A stretch of DNA of 64,000 nucleotides from Puccinellia tenuiflora (taxonomy: Eukaryota > Streptophyta > Magnoliopsida > Poales > Poaceae). Within the stretch, counting starts at the first letter, position 1; every line of letters begins with the position of its first letter. Below, one piece after another: positions 20,712 through 33,500 of the stretch. The DNA lies in assembly GCA_012064385.1 (NCBI GenBank), contig QRDG01001371.1, positions 851,316 through 915,315 on the forward strand. The letters run 5' to 3'. Made by a program: the position numbers and the translations under genes. A model generated the notes under the pieces. The model made no database searches. It saw only the letters and a program-made list of their open reading frames with translations, and was not told the DNA's origin.

Positions 20712-23574
20712 ATGCCGCCGCCGCAAGAGGGCAAGAGAGCCTTCGTGGACAGCGGCGGAGACATCATCGGCACCCTTCAGGACGATCTCCTGCAGCACGT
20801 CCTCTCCTTCCTACCGGCGCAGCAAGCCGTGCGGACCTGCGTGCTCGCCCGACGCTGGCGCGATCTCTGGAAGACCGCCACTGGCCTGCGCATCGCCGGC
20901 GGCTACGAGGTGGAGCTGACGCCCGTCCATGAGCTCCGCGAGTTTGTCAGCCACCTTCTCCTCCTCCGTGCACGAGCGCCCATCGACACGTGCGAGTTCA
21001 GGTTCGATGTGGTCTCCGACGACGACGTGCCCCGTGTGAACCTCTGGATCCGGCACGTTATACTGTGCCAAGTCAGGCTGCTCCGGCTCGCTATCTCTCG
21101 GGAGAGCCATGACTTGGGTCTTTACTTCTATGTAGACAGCCTGCCTCTTGTCTCTCGGAATTTGAGGAGTCTAGAGCTTATTGATACAGGGTTAAATGAC
21201 ATCTTTCTTGATTTTGCTTCCTGTCCGGCACTGGAAGACCTAGTGATTTACAATGGCAGCTTCGTCCACGTCAGGAAGATCTCTTCGAAGTCTCTAAAAC
21301 GCCTGGCCATCATCGATAGCAGCTTCAATCAGCATATCCGTACTCGTATTTATGTTCCCAGTCTCATCTCGCTACGGCTAGAGGACAACTGGGACAGGAC
21401 TCCTGTGCTTGAGAGCATGCCGTTGTTGATGGCTGCATTTGTCAGATTTATCAAAGAATCTGTTGACAGATGTTTTTATTCTGACGCTTGGGATTGTCAG
21501 AATGAGTCCTGTCAAGGTTGTTACGATCTACAAGGTGTTAATTCTGATGAATGCGTTATTCTTAAAGGTTTATCAGAAGCTGAGAATTTGACATTGATAG
21601 ATGAACATGACACGGTATGTTTTAACTCCATTTATTTTTTGCCGGCCTTTTATATCTGTTGCAATATCTATAAGACTGTAACCATCATTTAACAGTTATA
21701 AATGATGCTCAGGCAGCCTTTTTTTGCATGTACTGCTACCAGCTGGACTATTTAAAATTATCAGTTCATCACATTCATGTTCCCCATGCTTATAAAATCA
21801 CAGTCTTTGCAGTGAGGATTAATTTTTTTCTTTTTGGTTTGCAATTTCCGCAGTTTATTTTCAGAAGAGATTTGAAATGGTGCCCTACATTTAGGAAGTT
21901 AAAGATTTTGTTACTCAATGAATACTGGTGTGTGCCTACCGACTTCCACGCACTAGCTTGTATTCTTGAACACTCACCAATTCTGGAGATTCTCACTCTT
22001 CATTTCTTTTCCAAGGTACAATTTGTCAAAATGGGAAATCTTGTATTGTAAAACTATATTATCCGTTAGCTGATTGATTTTGATGCAATGCTTTATCCTA
22101 CAGGGACCTAAACACGAAGTAGAAATAAAAGGAATTTACAATGCAGTGGAGAGATCAGCTGCGATATCAGAACACCTTAAGACAGTCGAAGTCAAATGTA
22201 ACTCGGTAGATGCGGAGGTTCTCAAAATTTTGAAGTTCCTTGGTACACTTAACATATGTAAGCCTGCCAACACTCTCCATGCTTTCTATATATCTGCAGT
22301 TTTCCTTCATATGCGGGAATGAAAGAAAGCAACAAAGAAACTTAGTTCAGTAGAAAAAGTGAAGGTTATACCAAATCTGTTGAGTAATGAAAACCCTGCA
22401 CTGCATTTGGTGGGTGAAAAGCAAATGACTTGTTGAAATCCATTTTGTTTGGAAATATTAACTACAACGGTGTTTCGATTGAAATGCACTACATAAAAAG
22501 TAACATGACATGTTGAGTTTGTTAAATAGTTCTTACTTTTTGTGACTTGTTGACTAATTATTAACAGCAACGCAAACGTCTGAATGAGTAGCTCCGAGGA
22601 GAGTACACAGGATTATCTTGCTGAGTAGCTTTAACACAAATGTATATGTTTATACTTCTAGTTATAATTAAGCAGTAACCACAATATGTTGGGTTGTTGA
22701 AAAAATATGTTGTTCCTGGTAAAAAAAAAGTTGGGTTGTTGAATAATTCCATGCAATATTTGAATATTGCTACTCTTTTTAACATTATTATTTAGGATTC
22801 ATTAGGTGGGGGAAGTTAAATGCCCTTTACATATTTGAAGTGATGCAAAAGGTTGCACGTTATCCTCTGTCCTTTTCTTCTCTTTTTGGAGGGCATTTTC
22901 TCCTTTTTGTTCTTAAATCCACTGTTCATTATTCGGGGGTCTTTAGTATATATATGTACTATGTACCCCATTGTATAATATCTGCCATGGTTTTCCCCCT
23001 CAATTCAGTTCCACTTATGACATTTTGATACCTGATCTTTGTTGCGGTCTTCTTAGAAAGCAGTAGTACTGCATGTTCAATCATTTGCATGAAATTTTCT
23101 TCTCTCTACTGACTGCACACTTATATAAATATCCGAAGTTTCTTCAAGTGTGAAAGCAGCCAATACTGCCATTTCCTATTCCAATTGTATTTGTTTACTT
23201 GCTGACTCCCGTTTCCATGTATGGTGTATAATTGAGCATCTTATTCTTCATAATTAGACAGATTGCTGAAATTCTTGCCATGAGTATTTATAGTTTAAGT
23301 GATGGGATGCCGTTGCTAGAAAGCTATCAGGATTTCAACTACTCCATGTTGATCCAACATCTCTGCAAAATTTTGAGTATAATTAGATTATTCTGCAGTT
23401 TGGTCAAGGAAAATGTGCATTTATTGCCTGAAGACCCTTGTTCCAAGTTTCCTTATTAGAGCCAAACTTGTTGCCCAGATGACACCTGTGGAAACTTATC
23501 ATAATTTTCTTATATGTACAGGTTTCGAGGAAGAGAAGACCTTGGTTGAAGACAGATGGCCTATTTCATCTTAA
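20712..23574 (+). CDS. F-box/LRR (FBD-like) protein gene, four-exon model
   Basis: Proposed exons are 20712-21614, 21854-22015, 22104-22257 and 23522-23574. Introns start GTATGT, GTACAA and GTAAGC and end CAG, CAG and ACAG. All phases agree, giving about 423 residues. The ATG at 20712 is used because the frame upstream lacks another ATG. An N-terminal F-box is present (DDLLQHVLSFLPAQQAVRTC, then VLARRWRDLWKT), followed by LRR-type repeats (LRSLELIDTGL, CPALEDLVIYNGSF, LKRLAIIDSSF, PSLISLRLEDNW), the grass-typical DLKWCPTFRKLKILLLNEYW and HSPILEILTLHF, and a short FBD-like end (HLKTVEVKCNSVDAEVLKIL). It probably acts as a substrate receptor of an SCF ubiquitin ligase; the substrate is unknown. 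The last exon is less certain: without it the protein ends at 22322. Related broken copies lie at 12008 and 36112. Confidence 0.82.
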
Positions 23575-24968
23575 TTATTAACAAAAGAACATTGTTTGCA
23601 GCAGCGAATAGGCTGCTATCTTTTCTCTGTCGGGTGTCATGTTGGTTCGACTCAGTGAAGCATCGTAGACTAAGTACTGAGACTTTCAGAGTATCTAGCT
23701 GGACTAGGTTGACTCCTTGTTATGTTGTCTTTCTTGCTGTCTTGGTCATGTACCGTGTTTTGCATCGGCCTTGATTGAACTGATTTATCATGTTAAAGAT
23801 GTATGTTTGCTTCTGTTACCGTGATAATGTGTCAAGAACTAGTGCCATATCTCATAGTTGTTAATGCCTTGATTTTTCGTGTGGCTGTATTTTTATTCAT
23901 GTAATGGAATTTTTTTTTGGGTCATTATACATTTTTGGTAATTTTCAAGTTGGATTCTATTACATGGCAACCGAGGAACTAGGTAAACATAAGAAGAAAA
24001 AAAAACTGGCCAGCTGTGTGGGCTACTGATCTGAACATTCAAAACTCAAGTGATCTGAAACATTTTCTGATGTGGCTTGCGTTTGTCGTAGTTTGATTAA
24101 AATGAAACGAAACATACATGGTTATGAACTTATGTATGATGTGCTAAGTATATATATCCGAGCTGATCTTGAATTGCTGGACCGCCATAGCAAGCAGACA
24201 CACACATATTCATGTGCAGCGACGAGCTTCTGTTTCTAAAACAAAACTAGACCAACAGGGACCAGCCCGTGTGTCATCTGTTGTTGTACACTTAGGAGCT
24301 CTACCATTTCGCCTAGCAGCTCTAGCTCAGGTTAAGAATATTTCACGTTTATAAGTGCTAATATTCATACTACCCCGAGGTCTTAATTTAATGCCTTTGA
24401 GTAAGCGGTGTTCTTTTGGGGTGCTCCGTAGCCTTCCTTGCACCAGTTCGCTATATTGATTGGAGACATGGTTGCCAACAGTTGGAAATATGCCATATGG
24501 ACAATCATAGTTCATTGTATTTTGTGATTTATTAAACGTTCCTTGTGTAATATCATTTGTGCCGTGTAGCAAGTACGTACACTTACTTGTCTATGGGACT
24601 TCGAACTACACTTGAATGATTGGTTCGGAGTATCTCTAGTTAAACTCGGAATTCATGTGAACACATGAATAATTGACTGGCATATGTGTCGGATGTGGTT
24701 GACGACCATATCTCATACGACATCGACGTAGGGATATCAAACCTGATCACATATTAGGGAACATAGGGTTGGACCAACCTAACTTGAGAGACTACGAAAC
24801 TGTTGGATTTACTTGTTATCGGCACCAACTCTGATACCATATTAAGTTTCCTGCACCAACTAGTATAAATAAAAGTCTAAAATTACATAGAAGGTTGGGC
24901 AATCCACATATATTTCGACAATGAGAACCTCAAGTCTAAGGACATATCATAAACATGTCATGAGACCT
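23575..24968. other. 3' flank of F-box gene and intergenic DNA
   Basis: No gene recognised. The stretch at about 24888-24920 (GAAGGTTGGGCAATCCAC) recurs inverted at about 30370-30395 on the other side of the CACTA element, so the CACTA may have landed inside an older inverted-repeat element. Confidence 0.45.
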
Positions 24969-26899
24969 CACTACAGGAATGAGCTTCTATGCCGACGGCC
25001 ACACCCTATGCCGACGGCTTTTTATCGGGGCCGTCGGCATAGGCTCCGACGAGGCCTGCCCGTCGACACGGCCGTCGGCGTAGGTTCTGCCGTCGGCACA
25101 GGGGCTATGCCGCCGTCGGCATAGCTTTGATTTTTTTCTGTTTTCAGTTTAATATGAAATAATTCATATCTTTAAATCTATAAATCGAAATTTAACAAAT
25201 AAAGTGTCTAAATAGATTAGAAAAATGAGAGGAATCCAAATATGACATCCATATCATCTTTTTGATCATGTATATGACTTTTTGCAACATATTTGTGGTA
25301 CTTGCTTAATAAAAAAATCACTTTTGGCACTTAAAAAATAGAAAATGATATTTATAATAATATTATAAAAATTGTTTTTGGCAACAATGTTTGTCGTACA
25401 AAGACGCACCTATGTGTAAAAAATGGACACTTTATCACAAATCATGGCACGGGTCCATTTTGACCATTTTTTTCAAAAAATAAAAGAAAGTGGAAAAATA
25501 CTCAAAAAGTGAAATCATTTGGCATGAACTCCTTTTATGTGTACTAGTTGCTAGGAAAAATCATAAACCTGAGTTTTGACAAAGTTACCAAAAAACTTCT
25601 TCACAAAAAGGTCAATCTAAACATGTGTAAGTTTCGAGTCAAATGACGTAGATATGATCATCCTCGTGCCATAGTTTGTGATAATGTGTCCATATTTGAC
25701 ACATAGGTGTGTCTTGTTATGACAAACAATGTTGTAGAACTAATTTTTTTCAAATTACGTATATAAATATCATTTTTCATTTTTTAATTGTCAAAAATGA
25801 CATTTTTTGTGAAGCAAGTACGACAAATATGGTGCAAAATGGCACATATACAATTTTCACACAAAGTAGGCCATATTTTATTGATAATCCAAAAATATTA
25901 GTAATTTTCTCGGTTTCTACCTCATTTCGCCTATTTAAATGACTTTATGCCTATTTTTTGAAAGTAATTCAATTTTGAACTACAAGTGTGTGATAGTTTG
26001 CTCTGAAAATTTTACAAAAATCATTTTAAGGTACACCAGTAGTGGTTGTATCACAGAACCATCGATAGTTTTCAAAAATGAGACCCCTTTGGATGAACAG
26101 GCACGACGACTATTTTGACCGTTTTTGAATAAAATAAAAGAAAGTGAAAAATACTCAATAAATTAAATCCTTTGGCATGGACTCCTTTTATGTGTACTAG
26201 TTGCTAGGAAAAATGATAAACCTGAGTTTAGACAAAGTTACCAAAAAACTTTTTCAAAAAAGGTCAATCATCTATAAACATGTATAAGTTTCGAGTAAAA
26301 TGACGTAGATATGATCATCCTCGTGCCATAGTTTGTGATAATGTGTCCATATCTGACACATAGGTGTGTCTTGTTATGACAAACAATGTTGCAGAACTAA
26401 TTTTTTTCAAATTACGTTTGTAAATATCATTTTTCATTTTCTTATTGTCAAAAATGACATTTTTTGTCAAGCAAGTACGACAAATATGGTGCAAAATGGC
26501 ACATATACAATTTTCACACAAAGTAGGCCATATTTTATAAATAATCCAAAAATATTTAATTTTCTCGGTTTCTACCTCATTTCGCCTATTTAATTGACTT
26601 TATGCCTATTTTTCGAAAGTAATTCAATTTTGAACTACAAGTGTGTGATAGTTTGCTCTGAAAATTTTACAAAAATCATTTTAAGGTACACCAGTAGTGG
26701 TTGTATCACAGAACCATCGATACTTTTAAAAAATGAGACCCCTTTGGATGAACAGGCACGACGACTCTTTTGACCGTTTTTTGAATAAAATAAAAGAAAG
26801 TGAAAAAATACTCAATAAATTAAAATCCTTTGGCATGGACTCCTTTTATGTGTACTAGTTGCTAGGAAAAATGATAAACCTGAGTTTTGACAAAGTTAT

Positions 26900-29243
26900 T
26901 GAAAGAACAAACAATGCCCGGATGTCGCCTAGAGGGGGGGGGGGGGGGGAATAGGCGATTAAAACTTTTTCTAATTAGGGGCTTGATAATTGCGGAATAA
27001 AACTAGGTGTTTAAATTAACAAGCCAACAACCTAATATTCTAGGTTCACCTATGTGCACCAACAACTTATGCTAAGCAATTCAAGCAACAAGATGATAGC
27101 AAGATATGAACTTCAAGCATGAAGGCTATCACAATGTAAATTGCATAAGTAAAGCTCGGGTATAGAAATAACCGAGGCACGCGGAGACGAGGATGTATTC
27201 CCGAGTTCCTCCTTGTTAAGGGAGTACGTCTCGTTGGAGGGGTGTGAGCTCGCCACAAGAGGCCTACTCAAGATGCCACAAAGGCCTCACCCTATTCTCC
27301 GATGAACCTCACCCAAGGGATTGGTTCACCTTCCACTATCGGAATCCTTCGGGGCGGATTCCGGAGCCCTTTACAACTTCTTCTTGGGGCACACACCCAC
27401 AACTCAATTGGGGGCTCCCAAACTCGTGCCGAAGCTTCACAACTCGAACACTTCGCGGCACCTCCAACCGTCTAGGGTACACAATGCACCCAAGAGGCAA
27501 CAAGCTCTTGGGAACACAATGCACCCAAGAGTAACAAGCTCTTCAACGTCGATCTTCACGTATCACCGTGGAGGGAGCAACCCTATGCAACAAATGCAAA
27601 AGGCAAGAGCACACAAAGTGCTCAAATCCTTCACTCCCAAATTCCAACCAAAGCAACTAATGCTATGGAGGGAATAAGAGAGGAAGAACAAAGGGGATGA
27701 ACACAAAGCAACCCCAAGAACTAGATCCACTAGGTTCCCCTCACTTAGAGGAGAGATTGATTGGTGGAAATGTAGATCTAGATCTCCTCTCACTTTTCCC
27801 TAAAAAATATGCAAGATTCATTGGAGGGATTGAGAGGGGGGCAAGCTTTTCAAGGTCAACAATGGTGGGAGAGAGAGGGGAAAACGTGCTGCCTTTTATG
27901 GGGAACCATTGGGGAAGAAGGCCCCTTAAATAGGTCCCCCGAAATCTGACCGTTATGTGCAAAATCGTACCCAGCGGTACTACCTCTAGCCTGGCGGTAC
28001 TACCGCTGGGCGGTACTACCTCTGCGCCAGCGGTACTACCTCTGGGACCCTTTTTGACTGAAAATGATGATTCCAGCGGTAGAACGTGGCTGCTACCGCC
28101 GGGGTACAGGGGGGGATACCAGTACGCAAAAAGGGCGCACCGGTACCACCAGCGGTACCACCAACGGTACCGGGCGCTGTGCAGCAGCAGTTCCGCTCCA
28201 GGTGTAGCGGTACTACCGCTGCCGCAGCGGTACTACCGCCGGACAAAAAAACTGCAGTCCGGACTCCGTTTTCGATGATCTTGGGCTCGTTGGAATCGCA
28301 ACGAAAAGTTCTACAAGATCATGCAGAGAAACATCATAGTCCATCAAGGGAGGATAAAACCAAATGGGGAAAGGTAAAACCTCTCTATAAAAGAACAACC
28401 GGTAAATCCTCCAACATCACAAATGCAATAAGATGTTCATCAAGACTCCGTTTTCTATGATCTTGGGCTTGTTTCGAAGATAATCACAAGCCCTACAAGA
28501 TCATGCATATACACATCATAGTCTATCATGTGAGCAGGAAAACATAAGGAGAGAGTTTGACCTCTCGTAGAAGAGATAAACCGGTAAAACCTCCGATATC
28601 AAAAACGCAAGAAGATATTCATGAGATCCGTTTTTGATGAACTAGAGCTTGGTATGGAGATGAACACAAACTCTAAATTCTCACAAGGATAAAAGCCAAA
28701 TAAGAACCAACAAAGATGATTGCATGGATGCAAAGGTTTGAGCTCTCCACGAACGATACGATCACGATACTCGGTCGAGAGCCCCTCTTGATAGTACGGC
28801 TATCTATCCTATAATCCGGTCTCTCACTAAACATCATGAGACCGGTAAAATAAAAACCCTATCAAGATCATACCTTTGCCTTGCGCTTAAACCACTTGAC
28901 GATCTTCATCTCCTCAAGGCAAACCACCTTTCTTGATTGCGCCTTGCTTGGTGAAGATTCACATGACGCTCCCCCATACACCAAGATGGGGAAAGCACTC
29001 CTTCGGTATATCTTCACTTGGACTTGATAGTTGATCAATCCGCACAAAGCCTTGATCAACACAAATCTTTTCTTCCCTTGAGCTTGACTCCAACAAATGG
29101 AGATCAAGCAAAGCACCTTGACTCCAACACATGGAGACAAGCAAGCTAATGGACACCTACAAATATAGCTCAATGCAAATATTAGTCCATAGAGATTGTC
29201 ATTAATTACCAAAACCATGCATGGGATCAACCATGCACTTTCA
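26900..29243 (-). mobile_element. Solo LTR, 2344 bp, Copia type, with perfect 5-bp duplication
   Basis: In plus orientation it starts TGAAAGAACAAAC and ends GCACTTTCA. GTTAT flanks it on both sides (26895-26899 and 29244-29248). It is the reverse-orientation relative of the LTR at 191-2740. No internal region is present, so this is a solo LTR left by LTR-LTR recombination. A TATTTAAG-like box (about 27921-27932, minus strand) and a GGTACTACCGC minisatellite lie at the positions of the TATA box and GC array of the other LTR. Confidence 0.93.
27965..28245. repeat. GCGGTACTACC minisatellite in solo LTR
   Basis: Many copies of GCGGTACTACC and its variants are spaced irregularly. It occupies the same LTR position as the CCGGCC array of the 1-2740 LTR but has unrelated sequence. 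Confidence 0.85.
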
Positions 29244-30272
29244 GTTATCAAAAAACTTCTTCACAAAAAGGTCAATCATCTATAAACATGTATAAGTTTC
29301 GAGTCAAATGACGTAGATATGATCATCCTTGTGCCATAGTTTGTAATAATGTGCCCATATTTGACACATAAGTGTGTCTAGGTATGTCAAACATTACTGC
29401 CAAAAATTATTGTTTAAAATATTTTTATAAATATCATTTTTTTCATTTTTAAGTGTCAAAATGACTTTTTTATTAAGCAAGTACCAAAAATATGTTGCAA
29501 AAAGTCATATACATGATGAAAAAGATGATATGGATGACATATTTGGATTCCTCTCATTTTTTCTAATCGATTTAGACATTTTATTTGTTAAATTTCGATT
29601 TACGGATTTAAAGATATTAATTATTCCATATTAAGTAAAAGGAGAAAATAAAGTAAAATAAATTTTATTGTTATTTATTCAAAAAATATTATTATATAAT
29701 CATTGTTACTTATTCAAATAAAATTTAAAAATTTAAATAATAAAAAGTATAACATCATGATCCATGGGTTAATATGGTTGATAGGATACTAATATCAGTA
29801 AGTTCTAACATCTCATCTGGAAGCTAATTTGGAAGGAACTCAAAAGTTAAGCGTGCTTGGGCTGGAGCAATCTGAGGATGGGTGACTGAACGGGAAGTTT
29901 GACTAAGGTAAGTACTTTGACCTGAGATTGAGATTAAGTGTGTGGCTAAGTGGGAAATTCGAAATTTGAAAAAAAAAGTTGGAAAATTCGAAATTTGAAA
30001 AAAAAACTTGGAACAAATAATTTGAAAAAAAGTTGAAAAAAAATAATTTTTATTTTTAAATTTTTTTTTGGGAAAAATAATTTTGGAAAACAAAATGCTG
30101 ACGGAATCTACGCCGACGGCTTTGCCGTCGGCATAGCCTACGCCGACGGCAAAAGGCCCTATGCCTACGAGGCAATACGCCGACGGCCGCCGTCGGCACA
30201 AGCTATGCCGACGGTAAATTTGCCTGTGCCGACGGCAAAAGGCCGTCGGCATAGCCGTCCATTCCTCTAGTG

Positions 30273-30557
30273 GCTTTCCTAATTTGGATTAAAAAAAGGT
30301 TGCCCTTTTTCTATCAATTTTAGGCCTCATCGAGACATTAAGTCAGTGGAGGTGTTTGAAGTATATGTGGATTGCCCAACCTTCTCCATAAGTCAAATTT
30401 TCCGTTCTACTCCTTGATGCACAGAACTTAATAGTCGTGCGTACTCTAGATATGTAGTATTTACCTATTTAGAGGTTGCCAAACGCTACTTGACTGGACA
30501 ATCATAAATGTTGATTTCTTATTTGCCATGAAACATGTTGTTGGGCATAGAAATCAA
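30273..30557. other. Right flank of CACTA element
   Basis: Non-coding. It includes the inverted match to 24888-24920. Confidence 0.5.
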
Positions 30558-33500
30558 CTAGACATTTCCCCGCGCGTTGCAGCAGAATGTTTGGTGAAAG
30601 AATTTCGAAAAATCTGTCAATTTTTGTGTGGTTTGCATCATCTAGGTATATACATTGGCAGGTATCTATATATAAAATGATTATCTTTTTTAATAAAAAA
30701 GCTACTCAAGGAATGCAATGGAAATATTCCCCCAAATTACAAGAAAAGCTAAATCATTTTCATGGAAAACAGCTAATGTTTCGTTTATAAATCTTGATCC
30801 ATAATGCTAAATACAAAAAAAATGCATCTTTAAAATATTAAGAATGTTTTTAGTAATTCAAATGAATTTTCATGAAGCAATGAAACCATATGTACTGAAA
30901 AGCCTAACACGAACAAAATTTACATAGAAGACCAAAAGTACTGCTCACGATACAGTCTACACATCAATGTGTACAAAATTACTTTTGGTCAATATGTCAT
31001 TGACCAAAAGTAATGATGTCACATGTGCATGCTTTACAGTTTACCTTGCAAGTGTCGTGATGTTGCATAAATATTTCTGTATCTATATGCATGTCGGACC
31101 TTGCGCGGTTGATTTTATTTTGTTCCTAGGTGAGAGTTGGCTCTCTTTTACTAATGTAGTAGTTTTGTACTTCAAAGAAACGGGAATGCTTTGATTGTGC
31201 TCTATAGGGCATTGCGATCTCTTTTCATAGAATGTTGTCATTTATATCTTGCTGAATGTACAAAACTAATGGCCAGTTAATTCTCTCACGCATCAATTTA
31301 CAAATTCAGGATTTTATTTCACATGGGGCTTGGCTGCAGACCAAGTTGGAGAAAGGGTTTCTCCAGGATCCATCCACCACAGCTGAATACGATGGTGTTG
31401 TGCTCTGCCTCCCTCTACCTTCACGCAGGAGGACGAGGACATCTGAGCTGAGGTGAGATGTTGCTGAGGTACAGCCGTACTGCCTTACATTTATGTGTTA
31501 CTCTCTTTTTCTCACAAATTATTTTCCCAGGTCGTTTAGATACAATAGTTGAAGACTTAGAACCAACTCATGTGCTTCCAGGTCTGCTAACTGACAAAAG
31601 GTACCCTTTGGTAATTTCCTTTTCATTCGAAGGATTTTTTCTGATTCATGCTCATGTGGAAGTTCTCAGATGAGGTGCCCTATTGCTAAATATTTTGTAT
31701 GCTGGATTTAAAATGTGCTGAACATGGTTACGTATGCTCTCACTTGAAAAAAACATTAATCATAATTGGGTCATATGGAGCCAGATAGAATAATGTTCTT
31801 AATCATATCCTGTTTTTTCCTGTCATTGTTAACCATTTGCTGACTATAGTTTGATGCTTATTTAATGCCCCCAGTTTGGTTCTATCTCAAACTGCTAAAA
31901 CTTACATATCGATTTCATCTAGATTTGGTTGTTATTGGCATTAGATGGTGTGCATTGAATATGAGAATAGAGGCAAGTAACACAACGAAGTGCATCCTAT
32001 TGTGTTTTCATCAGTCATGAGTGCTTATGTTGGATCTTTTTGCAGCTTTGCAATAATCAGTTATATCATTGTCGTTTAGTTGTATGAATAAGGAGACGGG
32101 CCAGTAAGAATTGGAACTGACATTTTAATTTTATGGTCCCATATTGAGCATTGTTTGCGGCAATGCAATTAATGATGCATCGAGACTATTATGATATTTG
32201 TCTAATATCTTGCCAGTGTCATTTTGTGCCGAGTTCCCAAATACACAAATTGCAAATGTAGCAACTATTTATTTTCTTCTGATAGTATAGTTGATATACG
32301 AGCATCAAAGGTTCAACTTTTGTGTTGTTTATTGTCAGGCACATTATGATAATTTGCAGTGCTATGCAAGTTTAGTCGAAATGAGAATGATAATTTGTAG
32401 TTGAATGGTCCTGCTATGCAAGTTTTGTAAAAATGAGCATGTTTGTCATACTAATTGATCTCCAGGAGGTTTTATCAAGAGCTTCGTGCACAAGTTCATG
32501 ATTGTTTGACTCAGTTTTGGCAAATGAAGCAAATGAACTTTTCATGTATTTTTGTCTGTAGCAAAGTATATTGACTCAAGGCAAAGGACAATAAATATTC
32601 TGAAGGCCATGTTGTTTTTATTCTAATATGTGAATGCCTAATGAGTTAAAACGGTACTGCAAGGAATCTATTGTGGCTTATTAACATCTGTGAAACAGTG
32701 GAGATGTTGGTTTGTCCTTTACCATATCACCATCATTAATCCATGAGTGTAGTAAGTTATGTGTTTCATGCTTATATGTTCCTTATGTGTACTTGACAAG
32801 CCAAGAAATATGCTAGAAAGGGCCAGACCGTTTAAACTTGCCTGACGCATGGTTCGAGAGAATGAAAGTTATGAAGCTTCTCTTCCCATGTGTGTTATGT
32901 CTTCTATGTTTGTCCTATGAATCTGATTGATCGTATGCAAAGCGGCATCTGGTGATGTAGATGTAGAATTGTAGATAATTCTGCTCGGAAGATTTCATGA
33001 TCATTTCTACCACGAGTGCGTTGTTTGTGGCCTAAGTTCTGCCACAAGTACGTTGTTTGCGCCCATGAAATCGGGTAAGGCCCATGATAGTAAGAGGTCC
33101 ATTTGGATCAAATAGATCACCTGTTTAAACCTGCAAGAACAATTTTTGCTTCCAACAAAAATGAAAAACTCTTGGTTGCTTTGAAGCTTTTTAAGAAGGG
33201 CTTCATAATACACATGCAAAATTATTTCAGTTTGTGCATATAATAGCACATTTGGTTTTAGATAGACTAAAACTATCTAAATGGTTTTATCTATATCTAA
33301 ATTACGTGCTTTTGCCATTCATTACTGCTGCTGACTTGCTTTATTTTGTTTATAGTCTTTGGAAAACATGGTTGTGGTTATTCTTGTTTTGGTCATTCTT
33401 CCTTATCTGCGCTTCCCTTGCTTAAGATTAGGTGATCCAGTGTTGTTTGGGCAAAATTTCCAGAGCAGTTTTCTTTAGAGCAAATACTTTCCTGTTTCCC

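Larger units (their letters stand above)
25570..29330 (+). repeat. Tandem repeats of about 655 bp inside the CACTA element
   Basis: The landmark GAGTTT(T/A)GACAAAGTTA occurs at about 25571, 26224 and 26883, with periods of about 653 and 659 bp. The third copy is split by the solo LTR and resumes at 29244. Part of each unit is also inverted relative to the left arm near 25390-25445. Confidence 0.85.
24969..30272. mobile_element. CACTA-like DNA transposon with long inverted arms (non-autonomous)
   Basis: The left end CACTACAGGAATG and inverted right end CATTCCTCTAGTG match at 12 of 13 bases. Flanking triplets are CCT and GCT, an imperfect 3-bp duplication. Subterminal repeats of TGCCGACGGC/GCCGTCGGCA crowd both ends (24990-25125 and 30100-30255). 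Inside, about 300 bp at 25150-25445 recurs in inverted form at 29325-29640. No transposase is visible. A solo LTR (26900-29243) has inserted in it, so the element proper is about 3 kb. Confidence 0.85.

Noticed and set aside
22688..22745. Tiny retroposon flanked by GTTGGGTTGTTGAA
   Set aside because: Only about 30 bases lie between the repeats, with an A run. A local duplication explains it as well.
27965..28245. CRISPR-like spaced repeats
   Set aside because: Spacing is irregular, spacers are only a few bases, and the array lies inside an LTR of a plant genome.
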